NCBI GenBank assembly: GCA_026936325.1
Contig: JAPTHN010000003.1
Coordinates: 39,820,011-39,884,010, forward strand
Length of the DNA stretch: 64,000 nt
Direction: 5' to 3'
Source: Platynereis dumerilii
Taxonomy: Eukaryota; Annelida; Polychaeta; Phyllodocida; Nereididae
Part shown: positions 13,201 to 23,483 of the stretch, one piece after another
Position numbering within the stretch: position 1 is the stretch's first letter
Layout of the letters: each line of letters starts with the position of its first letter
Made by a program: the position numbers and the translations under genes
The notes under the pieces: generated by a model
Database searches by the model: none
What the model was told of the DNA's origin: nothing
Seen by the model: only the letters and a program-made list of their open reading frames with translations

Positions 13201-16200
13201 AGTTGTGCCTTTTGATGGTCTCATTGACAGATATTCTATACTTTCTGAAAAAATGAGAAAAGACATAAAAACATATTTTTTTTGTTTTTTGGGCTAAGAC
13301 TCGCTCACTATTGCATGTACATGGATAAACTTTGGTACACATATGGTCAATATGGTCTAGTTGTGCCTTTTGAAAGGTCTGATGGAAAATATTATATACT
13401 TTTTCAAATATTGAAAAAACATAGAAATTATTATTTTTGTTTCTGGCCCAACATCCGGTCACTATTCCTTATACATGGATGAAGTTTGGTACACATATGG
13501 CTTGTATGGTCTAGTTGTGCCTTTTCATGTTCTGACAGATGGCTATTCTATAGTTTTTGTAATATTGAGAAAAAATATTTAAAAGAATTTTTTTTATATC
13601 GGAGCCAAAACTTCCCCACTATTGCATATACAGTAATGCGTTTTTCTAAACAAATCACCTATGCGATTAATTTAGCAGTGCTTTTTGATGCGTATAACAC
13701 TTTATGAATCATTGGAAAAATAGAGATAATGGAAGGCCACTACTCGACCGCTATTGCATGCCTATAAGCAATTTCGTAAACGCACCAATTTTATGATATT
13801 ATTGTAATCTTCTAAAGGTGTTATTCGCTGAAGGTTTGCTGCTGCGCAGCCTATGTTTTTATTCCGAAGTTCAAGTCTATGGTAAAACTGTGTGTGATAT
13901 ATATGTATGGCAGCAAGAAAATGATAGTTGTATTAAAAAAAATTGTTGTCAGGAATACACGTGTAAATCATATGAAGCTAATTTTTAAACAAGTTGGCAT
14001 TCTTCTCATGCTTCTTTTGTGCTTCATCTTTCTATTATTCTTCCAGGCAATCATCATTGAGCCAGCCTATGACAAGTATGAATCAGTGACGAAATTTGCT
14101 GGAGGTGTCTGTGTGTGTGTTCCTCACATACTTGTAAGTACATCTAGTGCAAGACAAGGATTTATATTGCTCTATACACATGGTCACACAACCTATTGCT
14201 TTGGCAATCACATTTCAAGTGTGAACTCTGTTGACCTGAGGTGCAAAACAGGTGATTATAACAAACAGTCAATGCCAAACAATGCTAAACAAGATAATCC
14301 AGCCTGCTATTTTGTAACAGGGCCTCTTGAAGCACTGTCAGAACATAAGAATATGTGTCAGAGACATGAACTTTTTGCCAAAGAAAATCTTAATAGGACA
14401 TTTTAACATCCATTTATTGACATGGGAATATCTACTTACTAAACCTTCATTGCAAGGGATATACCTGGAGAGGGCAAATTAAACGTATTGCCCCGTAGAT
14501 GATAAAATGCAAGGTAAGAAATTGAAATTCTCCCAAAACCATGTCAACACAGAAAACTTTGCCAATTCACCTGGCAATTTTTGAACCCTTTAATTCAGTA
14601 ACAAAGAAATCTGAAGGTGTACTTTTGCATAGATATAGCCAAAAATGACTACATAGACAGTTCTGCATGGTGTTATGTTGCTGACAACAATTAGATTTAT
14701 AGTAATTTGGCTTTTTTTGAGACATGTGCTTTTCTCAAGACATTGTTATGATCAAACAGGAAGTGCAACAACAGTGCCACCTTACCTACACATGTATACA
14801 CTTTCTCAAGAAAAAAAAAGTTCCTTGAAACTCGATTGAAAAATAAATTCAGCACAGTGGCCTTTCTAGAAACGTTTGTATTGCAGAGGCTCGGGTGTTC
14901 TTTCAGTCGCCATTTGCGTGCCTACCTACACATAGGCGTATGGGAGGGGGGCAGGGGGGCGATCGCCACAAAACGTTTGGGAAACAGTAAGATTGGGGCA
15001 AAAAGGCTAAAAAGTTCAAAATTGAAAATTAATGATTTCCAGGCAATTTCTTTTGAAATGGTTTAAAATCTAGATCTTGAAATTTGGGCAAATGTCACTG
15101 GCCCCCCAAAACATTGTGCACGCTGTACGCCTTTGCACCTACATGTAGTTGCATACTTTCTTCAAAGTGCAAAAAAATCCATGTTGGTTTTGCATTGAAA
15201 TTTGGTTTTTCAAAAAACCATTTTGAATCTAAAAAAACCAATTTTGTCCCGACATTTTTTAGAGTGTAGTCGTTAGAGCCCAGTGGATCTGCCAATGCAA
15301 CATAGTGTGGTAGATTCTCACAATCATTTTTTGTTGGTTTTGAACACCTTAATTGATGCGATGCCTACTCCTTTCAGGTAAAAACAGGAAAGGACACGAC
15401 AAGTGAGGACTGGAAACTTGATGAAAAAGAACTGGCAGCAAAATTCAATAGCAAGACAAAAGTGATATTCCTGAACAACCCAAACAATCCACTTGGAAAG
15501 GTAACATTTTCTGCACAGCATACATATAGAAGTATAGAGAATATGGCCTATTTAGGGGGTAATTCATAATTAGGCCAATGGTCAAATGGGCTTTTTCCCC
15601 ATTTTAGTCTTCCCCAAACTTGATCTCATTTTAAAATGCTGCTTATTATTTTTGGGGGAGTAGCCTGCTTCGTACCCCTGTGCTGGTAGAAATATTAACC
15701 ATATTTCAGGCCACTAGGCAGAACATTTTCAATCAATCTGACGAATGCTTGAGGCTCATCATCCATGTTTTACACACATCTCATTGATGATTTCAGTCCA
15801 TTCACAAAAAGTGTTTTGATTTCCCTTTGTTTTGGTCATTTCACTGACTTTGTGGGTTGTGGAAAGGATATTCTAGTATCATTTCTTTCAAAACATTCTT
15901 CAAATGACTAAATCAGTGATCAGATATCCATCTTAGGCTTGCAACCAACTTCAAAATGCCCTGAGAATGATTTAAATTCAGTCTCATGGCATTTATCATC
16001 AGCTATGATGCCATATCTGGTTCATCAATGACATCACAGCTGATTTGCTTTGCCAACTGTCATCCACTCTTGAGTCGCGATGCATGACATGTTTTGAGCT
16101 ATGACATCATAACTATCTGCATATGTTTCAATGCCAGGCAATGGAGATTTTAGCTGTGATATCACAGGTCCACTTTAATAATAAAGTGATGTCTTCAAAT

Positions 16201-19200
16201 GGAACAATGAATAAGTGAACATTTATTCCATTCAGGTTTATACTCAAGAAGAATTGGAAATGATTGCTGCTCTTTGCATAAAACATGATGTCATCTGCAT
16301 TTCTGATGAGGTGTACGAGTGGATGATCTACCCTGGCCAGAAGCACATCAAGATAGGTTAGTGCTGTTGAAAAATATAGATAATAATATATAAATTATGA
16401 AATAATTTGTGGCCATTTTATCAAGAAAAGGTTTAAATGGCCCACTGCAACGTCTGAATTCAGCATTGTGAAACCCCTTGATCAGGCAGTTGCAGTCTTA
16501 AAAAATCACAAGACAAAAATCTATTTCTGTAGTGCAAGTTAAGCTACCAGTTAAGAATCAGGAAGTGGAGGTCCTAAGAATGCAGCAAATTGATTAGCTG
16601 AACAGGCTGATAAACCCTTAAAAAATGTTACTTAAATCAGCCATTTTGAGACTAAATTTTGTGTTGATTTTTTCACAGCAACTTTGCCAGGCATGTGGGA
16701 AAGAACCATAACAATAGGGAGTGCAGGGAAAACGTTCAGTGCGACCGGTTGGAAGTTGGGATGGTCAATTGGGCCAGCAGATCTGATTCGAGCAATGGCG
16801 ATTGCACATAGAATTTCTTTTTTCGTCTGTCCAACCCCCATTCAGGTAGGTCTGTAGGTTCTTCTGCTGCAAATGGTCAACATGTATTTGAAATACAAGT
16901 TGTGCAATTCCCGGGATGATTTTGCGAAATGAGTGACCGCACCAGTGATCTCTATACAGTATACTTATATTTGTAAAGATGACTGGACCATATCCAAATT
17001 GTCAATCGAACAGCTTTGACTCGCTGAATATGGTCATTGATAGTTGAAGTGTTGATGTCTGAAGCTTTGGATCAAACGTAAACCGCAGAAACTATCTTTT
17101 TATAATGTCTTTGACTGTTTTTCTATTTAATAACACTTCCCTACCAACTTTATTAATAACTTATCCAAAAGAACCTGACAACAGTATTAATGCCTTCATG
17201 GATTATTGTAAACAAACATTCTTTCATGGTTGTGTAAAACCATGTTTTGTTTACATTAGAGACATCTAGGAGTCAATTTTCTCATTCACAGGAAGCTGTT
17301 GGCTGTGCATTTGAATATGAACTGACTGTTGCTGGTAAACCAGAATCTTATATGGTGGAAATTGTGAAAGAACTTATTGAAAAAAGAAAAAGGATGGCCG
17401 ACATGTTAACAGATGCTGGGATGTTGCCCGTCATTCCTGGTGGCAGTTACTTCATGATTGCAGATGCTTCAAATCTTGGTAACTTGTTTTTTAATTTGTA
17501 GCTAGACTGATCTTGCCCTGAGGGTCGAGGCCCTGGTAAATACTTTGTAAGGAACTATACTACATATATTGAACTTTCGGCATTATCCTACATTAGCCCC
17601 CTTGAGGGTTTACACATTTTATAGATATTTCCATAGATATTGATCAACAAAAACTGAAACTGAAAAATAACTCAAATATATTTCCAGTCTGTATATCACA
17701 GAATAAATACTGTAAAAGTGTGAAGTGTACACGTTCAATGGCAAGGACTTATGACATGGTAAGTAAGGCCAATGACCACTTGAAGCGACCACTTGAGTCA
17801 TACATCTACTGGGCTCTGCGATGCACTTACGTATCAGGCCAATTCAAATTAAAAAGATGTGACGAGTCATCAGTTACTCACTGGCAATGATCAATTGATC
17901 GATATTTCTTTGTTTTAATATTCTTGATTTTGCATTATGTCGATGTTTGGATTGATGGTGGTATATTATATATATATATAGGTTTTTATTGACTCAAACA
18001 TAGGTCACATTTGACCAAAAAGTCAGTTACATGAGATATCAACATACAGGTTAAAAACAAGAACAGAAACAGATTCTAATACTAACACACTAAAGATATA
18101 AAAGTCTAAAGCTACTTCTACATAAATAAATGAAAAATTAATCACAGTAGCAATAATACAATTTAAAATCACACTATACCAGACATACTGGCAATATCTA
18201 GCACTGAGTAGGCTCAAGCTATTTCTACATACAGAGATAAAACATTAATCACAGTAGCAATTATATATTTACATCACACCATGCCAGATATACTGGCGAT
18301 ATTTAGCACTGAGGCGGTACAGAACCATAGTATATAGCACCAAAATATATACAAATTTATGAGGGATGAAACCATAGAGAAATGAAGTCATAAAAAAAAC
18401 AAAAAAACATTCAGGTTGATGAATATAATATCAGGTTGATGAATATAATATGAGACACAGTTAGATAAATATATATGCTATTATATCAGGAGTCGGCACT
18501 TAAATTGAAAATTACTGAACAATCTTGTTCAAGATGATATAAACTCAGCATAAGGGACCTACAATGTAAACAAAATGTTGCTGATTGGTGAAGGATTCGT
18601 ATGTTGTTAAGTAGAAATGCATATTAGAAAATATGTACCGGTAGCTGTACTGTGACACAGCGTTGAATATTTTCACAACATTGTGACAACATCGCCCCTA
18701 TATCCCTAGCTTACGTCATATTGTGACATTGCTTCAGATCATTGTGAGAACGTTATTTGCACCACTCGACAGTGAAAATTAGCATTATGTACACCGTAGT
18801 ACATGTAGTCATGTCGAATGGTTTGGTACTTCATTTATTATGACTGCGGCCAGCCGCTGGCATGGTCATTTTGCTGTTACCCCCTGATTGTCCCATTCTA
18901 GGCACATTTTTGGGGATGGATGAAACAAATTACACTCAATGTACAATCATGAAAGTTCCTATATAAACATAACTTTACATTTTACAATCAGACATTTGAA
19001 GACCAGGATGATCCAAGGGGTCTTTCATACCTTTCTGAGATTCATGATTTTTCAGTGAAACACCCCCACCTTATTGTTATTTTGGCTCTGTGAATGTTGT
19101 TTTCGTGATTTTTTGTCGATCAATGCCTGTGTACGCACACCCTCAAATGTCATGTACAACTCGGCCATACGGCCTCGTTGCACATTGATATTCGCGGGTG

Positions 19201-21571
19201 TACATATCTTCATGTCCCACATTTACCCATTAGACAACTGTAATTTGTACCATACAATTGTATATACATAATTTACAACAACATTGTGATGTCGTCACAA
19301 AGTTATGACAACGTTGCTACAAGGCAGATGTGCCTATTTGGAAGTGGGTAACATAGCACCCCAGTTTAATGCATGTTTATGTTCGGATGAACTCTGATGT
19401 TGCGATAACAATTAAATTTTTCAGGCTTTGAAATTGATGAGGAAAGTGCAGATGACAAAAATGTACAAATTGTCAAGTGGCTCATCAAAAATAAGGTGAG
19501 TTTTAGTATTTAAGCGGAAAACAAAAACTGTTTGTGATGGGATCAAAAATAGGATTTTCTAATAGGATGAGTGTTGTTGTATTTATTGTTTGGATATAAT
19601 ATTATTACTATTGTTGTTTTTATTTTATAATCTATTCAATTTCATAATGCTGCCATCTCCGGCCATGCATTGGCATTTCATGCTCGATTGTCTCCCATTA
19701 CCATCTGTCACTTCGATTACATACGTAAATTTATATATATACTTGTAAAATGTTGTTACTATGATGGTATTGAAATAAACAAGTTGCAAATCTCATGCAG
19801 TCCTTCCTGGTAGCTTTAAAAGTTGTAGTTACATAACCAATCGAAGTGTATGATGTACATTGAAATTGACATTTTCTTCAATCAATGTAAAGTGTAAGCC
19901 TAATGTTTGAAACAACCTTGTATAGGTAAGATGTGTTTTCCAAGCAGTATTTGTAGACTTGTGTCCTGGTTGCAGCAGCGGTAAAGCCAGATACAGTTGT
20001 CCGAGCAGGCCTGGGAGTTTTTCTGCATTCTTAGGTCCATGATGTATAGCATGATCTTCAAATACTAATTTTCATATATTGTACTGGGAAAGGGATAGGA
20101 ACCCCCCCCCCATATCTATCATTGCAAAGAATCCTGAAATATTTATTCTGTTTGAATTTTCAGAGAATAGGCGGTATTCCAATGAGCACCTTCTACAGTG
20201 AAGAATACAAGCACTTGGCAGAGGGCTATGTGCGCTTCTGCTTCTTCAAGGTAGACAAAGTAGATCTTCTCATGAAGATTAATTTGGGATGACATTGCTT
20301 TCGTACGATTTTGATCAGTATTCCGTTTGATGACCCGTAGTCACTGAGAAAAGTCAGGGTGCCTTTTTTTTCTAAGGCGAGGTTTTTTCGAAAATATACT
20401 AAGCTATACAGTAAAATAGTTGTCTCAATATCAATTTGTAAGTTTCATCTGCACATTAATTTTGGTTGACTAAGAATTGCATAGTTGACGACTCACAAAT
20501 GAAGGGCTTAATGTGTCTTTGATTTCTTGATTTATAACACGTAATATTCGTGGAGCGATGGGCCGCGAAGCCACCTGTCGCATCAGCGAACTTCACTTAA
20601 TAACAGCTCATAATAAATTTTGAATCTGTCTTTGGAGTGAGAATGAAAGACAGCCTGTACCTGCATTTGATTTGGTCACTCATCAAACAGTTAGTTTCGG
20701 TAAAAGTAAACATACCTGAATTTCTCTTGCAGTACAGCAGTAGTGTCTGAAAAATTCCATTCTATCTTATTCTGTTTTGAAAACTTAATTTTTATAAATG
20801 CTTGTTTGGGTCGTCTGCATGAAAAAAGCTTATTTTGCTGACAGGTGTAGGCACAAGTGTAGCATCACGTTTACAGTGCCACACCCAGGGAAAATGACTT
20901 AACTGTCAGCAACCAGGTTGGCAGCAATGATTTGTGTAGTTTATATGAGGTGTGATGTTTAAAAGCCGATTGCCATTACTGTACTTGAATAGCTTCAATT
21001 AATTTAGGCCCAACTGATTGTGTTGTTGTTTATCACTTACATGGTTTCAAAATAAGAACAGTTAATTTGAGCTCCGCAAATCTATGGCATTGCCATCTAC
21101 ATATTAGACCTTCTTATAGGCTTGACTCAATAAAGGGCAGGTGCAAGTTTTGAAGTGAAACAATCGACTCTTTTCCCTAGAACTAATAAAACTGCCTTTT
21201 TGTACTGTATTTCTATTGCTATGACTACTAATACTAAAGAATGAGTCTGTAAAGATATCATTAATGCCTTGAAACAGCTAAACGTAAGCACTCCAACTTC
21301 TTTGCCTGTGATTAAAACACTTGCATTGAAGCTGATTTGATCTGATTCAGACATTAAAAAGATGATTTAGAGAATTTTGGAAATTTGCATATATTATGTT
21401 AAATTGTATTGGTTTGTTTGAAGTCTTCAACAAATAGAGGAATGTTTATGCGAAGTAATATCGGGACTTTTTGTCACATGATGTTTTAACTTCTGTTGCT
21501 TACGTGTCATGCTTCTTTTGCAGGACGACGTGACTCTTAATAAAGCTGAAGAAATCTTTAAGAGTCTTTGA
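4234..21571 (+). CDS. KYAT3: Kynurenine aminotransferase (kynurenine--oxoglutarate transaminase), copy A
   Basis: Eleven coding exons: 4234-4295, 5046-5196, 5421-5570, 14047-14133, 15378-15500, 16236-16356, 16679-16845, 17292-17478, 19425-19495, 20164-20250, 21524-21571. All junctions are GT-AG and phases chain to an uninterrupted 417 aa protein, the usual family length. The start ATG lies three bases after the acceptor at 4230, so a 5' UTR exon is upstream. It is a class I/II PLP aminotransferase. SAGKTFSATGWKLGW carries the PLP lysine (K249); NNPNNPLGK gives the PLP-contact Asn (N187), ISDEVY gives D215 and Y218, and YVRFCF gives the carboxylate Arg (R397). PGMWERTITIGSAGK resembles KYAT3 more than KYAT1. 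These enzymes convert kynurenine to kynurenate and act on cysteine-S-conjugates and other amino acids. Differences from copy B include N184, A39 and AHRISFF for VHQNSIY. No targeting peptide is visible, so a cytosolic enzyme is likely. Confidence 0.93.
5612..6132. mobile_element. TIR element in intron 3 of copy A
   Basis: The left end CTGCTCACACTTAAAAACG is answered on the right by the reverse complement of CTGTTCACACTTAAAAACG, continuing through GCACACC. This gives roughly 26 bp TIRs with one mismatch around a 521 bp non-coding unit. I see no clear target-site duplication and cannot assign a superfamily. Confidence 0.65.
7171..7502 (+). repeat. Dispersed repeat, copy 1 (inverted partner at 10589-10940)
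   Basis: A roughly 330 bp segment containing GGTGCACAACCTCGCC and CAAGATGGCGTCCAAGATGG recurs in reverse orientation 3.1 kb downstream, with only scattered differences along its whole length. It has no coding capacity and no obvious TIRs. It looks like a moderately recent mobile or dispersed repeat, both copies lying in intron 3 of the aminotransferase. Confidence 0.8.
7686..8136. mobile_element. MITE with perfect 31 bp TIRs and 4 bp target duplication
   Basis: The first 31 bases, starting CGTCAGCCTAAAGC, are the exact reverse complement of the last 31. The flanks are ATGT on both sides (7682-7685 and 8137-8140), a clean 4 bp target duplication. The 451 bp unit has no coding frame, but CTTAGGCC/GGCCTAAG hexamer-like motifs recur inside it. 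A 4 bp duplication excludes typical Tc1/mariner and hAT; the superfamily is otherwise open. Perfect TIRs suggest relatively recent movement. Confidence 0.85.
8259..8306. repeat. Perfect 12 bp inverted repeat (hairpin)
   Basis: GGTTGACCCCTT (8259-8270) is followed after 24 bases by its exact reverse complement AAGGGGTCAACC (8295-8306). It could be the remains of a tiny TIR element or a hairpin; nothing nearby explains it. Confidence 0.6.
8307..10588. other. Intron 3 of copy A, no feature recognised
   Basis: About 2.3 kb of AT-rich intron without a credible exon, TIR pair or tandem array that I could find. The short open frames here have no recognisable motif. Confidence 0.5.
10589..10940 (-). 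repeat. Dispersed repeat, copy 2 (reverse of 7171-7502)
   Basis: Reverse-complement partner of the 7171-7502 repeat, sharing the CATCTTGGACGCCATCTTG and GGCGAGGTTGTGCACC blocks and ending close to the same base at both sides. A few extra bases near 10910-10930 are missing from copy 1. Confidence 0.8.
11363..12295. mobile_element. TA-flanked non-autonomous element, GGGGTGAATCGGGAC family, copy 1
   Basis: The unit starts TA-CCGTAATATGGGGTGAA and ends TTCACCCCATATTATGG-TA, so it has TIRs and a TA target duplication typical of Tc1/mariner-like MITEs. The terminal motif GGGGTGAATCGGGACA is repeated in tandem at the left end and recurs inverted inside near 12085-12115. No transposase is encoded. 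A second copy sits at 34465-35394 in the opposite orientation. Confidence 0.85.
12857..13835. mobile_element. TIR-bounded element with ~156 bp internal tandem repeats
   Basis: ACCTTCAGCGAA at 12857 is matched by TTCGCTGAAGGT at 13824-13835. Inside is a CG-rich stretch of (GGGC)n-like repeats (12919-12962), then at least four diverging units each containing TTTGGTACACA and TATGGTCTAGTTGTGCC (near 13016, 13172, 13329, 13485; spacing about 155-157 bp) and weaker copies to about 13780. The units diverge progressively to the right. There is no coding capacity. Confidence 0.7.
14934..15132. repeat. Short TIR repeat (AGGCGTA family), copy 1
   Basis: AGGCGTA at the left and TACGCCT at the right bracket about 200 bp containing a G-rich run, a GGGAAACAGT block and AATGATTTCCAGGCAATTTC. 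The same layout recurs at 22444-22676. Confidence 0.6.
15161..15268. repeat. Dispersed repeat shared with 49183-49294
   Basis: About 100 bp including GCATTGAAATTTGGTTTTTC and AAAACCATTTTGAATCTA is shared with a segment in intron 3 of copy B. The copy there adds an inverted AATTTCAATGCAAAACC arm, so the full family probably folds into a hairpin. The two copies lie in different introns (4 and 3), so this reflects independent insertion and not shared ancestry of the paralogues. Confidence 0.65.
18110..18324. repeat. Tandem duplication, two ~107 bp units
   Basis: Two adjacent units both contain ATTAATCACAGTAGCAAT followed by ACTGGCRATATYTAGCACTGAG. They lie in intron 8 of copy A. A further short tandem (CAGGTTGATGAATATAATAT twice) lies just downstream near 18413-18451. 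Confidence 0.75.
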
Positions 21572-21814
21572 GAGCAGCTCTGGTTTCCAATTAAACTTGT
21601 ATCATTTCTTCAATACACCTTATAATAATAAGAGAGTTCCTCATTGTCACTTGAAGAAAGATTATTTGTAAAAACTCTGGAACAAGTGAGCTTTCAGCTT
21701 TTTCTTGAAGCTTGCCTCAGCTGTCGCAGACCACCCCTTCTGGCAAGATGTTTCTGATTACCTCTCCTGATTGCTATCATTTAACTATTTCCTGTATATT
21801 TAATCAATTGTCTC

Positions 21815-21820
21815 AATAAA
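21815..21820 (+). terminator. Polyadenylation signal of aminotransferase copy A
   Basis: An AATAAA hexamer lies 244 bp after the stop codon, within sequence that partly matches the 3' flank of copy B (CACATACT and AAAAATTGTAGTT blocks), which supports this as the real transcript end. Confidence 0.7.
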
Positions 21821-22443
21821 GCACATACTTAAAAATTGTAGTTCATTTTATTTTTGGTCAGAGGCCATGTCGCTGATCTTTTAGAAACATGCTGAGGCTC
21901 TAGTCTATTGCGAGACCGAGGACTGACGAGTCATTCCTCTTTAGGCATTTGATAAAATCTGTTACTGATACATGCAACATCATGGCGGGATACACTCTAG
22001 CCCCCTTTATCAGGGGCAGATTTCACTAAAAGCAGCAAAATGACTTACCACAAATTACATCAGCGCAAAGACGGATAAGGCCAGACATAATTCGTAGCTT
22101 TTCAGATTTTCTCAGGGTGCTTTTTCTCAGGATAGCTGGCTGGACCAAAATATCTGAGATCTAAATATTCTATTTTGTCATTCCATTAAATAAAATCATG
22201 CTGTTTTCTCTAGGATTGGTAGATCCGAGTAACTAAAAATATATATGGCCTTGTGCTAATGTAACAACGTTAAATGATGGAGGACGTAATTTTATTGCCT
22301 ATCCTACTGCAATATAAATGCAATTACCTGCAGGGTAAAACCCCTGGCCTACTACTGGGAGACCCAGCTTTCAGTTCAGAAAAAATTTGAGATCGAATCA
22401 GGTACGTGTTCGTTAACGTAATTTATATAGACAAATTTTGCTA

Positions 22444-22676
22444 ATAGAGGCGTACCGGAGGGGGGGGGGGGGGGGGCAGGGAGGGTGGTCGCCTCCCCAA
22501 AAAGGTTGGGAAACAGTGAGATTCGGACAAAAAGGCTAAAAAATTTGGGCAGATGATTAAATAAAAACTATTGATAATTAATGATTTCCAGGCAATTTCA
22601 TTTGAAATGGTATTAAATTTACATTTTTTGATTCCGGCAAATGTCGCTCAAAAATCGCACGCCTGGTACGTCTATG
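22444..22676. repeat. Short TIR repeat (AGGCGTA family), copy 2
   Basis: Same order of blocks as 14934-15132: AGGCGTACC, a long poly-G run (about 22460-22476), GGGAAACAGTGAGATT, AATGATTTCCAGGCAATTTC and a closing TACGTCT. It lies just left of the large element at 22787. Confidence 0.6.
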
Positions 22677-23483
22677 TTTGAGGATGTAACACTATGAAAT
22701 GGACAAATGAAAAATTACATTAGCAATAAAAAAACAACTACCACACTAAGTCACTTTTGTTTTTGGTGATGTATACAGGCAAATAACACTGTGCACTAAC
22801 GAGGGAGGTACCCTCACCATCAGGGCAGCCATTACAATACTCGATTCAAAGTAATTTTCTGTCATCCTAAGGTTATTTCATCAAATCCGAAGCCCATATT
22901 TATCAAGCATGTAGTTTTAATGTTAAACTAGCTGTTGGACATGCATTCCACGTGTGATAGATCACAGAATTGTGAGATTTTGCATTTGAAATACATCGTC
23001 AGGGTGAGGGTAACCACAAAAGCCTCTCGAGGGTACCACCATTTCCAAAAAATGCCATGGTGAGGGTACCACCAAATATTACGAAAACAGTCATGGATTT
23101 TTCTTTGTTTGCTGTTGTGACAAAAGCAATGGTGAAGTTAGATCTATCTATCTATTGATCGATCTATGAAAGAAGACAATATAATAGAGACACTGAAAGA
23201 ATTTATCAAAGTCTAGCTTTTGTAATACCAATGTTACAGGGGAATTTCATTGCCATGTCATTCTTGTCATTCACACTTGGCTGTGAGGAATCAATGCTAA
23301 ACCAGCCATTACTACGTTTGATAAATCAAATTTGTGACGTTCAGTTGTTTCTAAACCAATCAGATTAACTAAAAATGGCATGTATTTGGTGGATCTAGAA
23401 CCTGAGAATCGCGTACTAATGAAATCACCTGTAAACAGATACTTCATCCTGTACAAAAAAGACTGCTCTTTGCCTAATAACAG

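Noticed and set aside
13879-14406. 175-codon open frame, the longest + frame apart from exon runs
   Set aside because: Only 14047-14133 is coding: it is exon 4 of aminotransferase copy A. The flanks are intron that happens to stay open past a consensus acceptor and donor.
18640-19330. TIR element suggested by TTGTGACAAC/GTTGTGA-like words
   Set aside because: The words at 18670-18760 and 19278-19322 are similar, but I could not align extended arms or find a target duplication.
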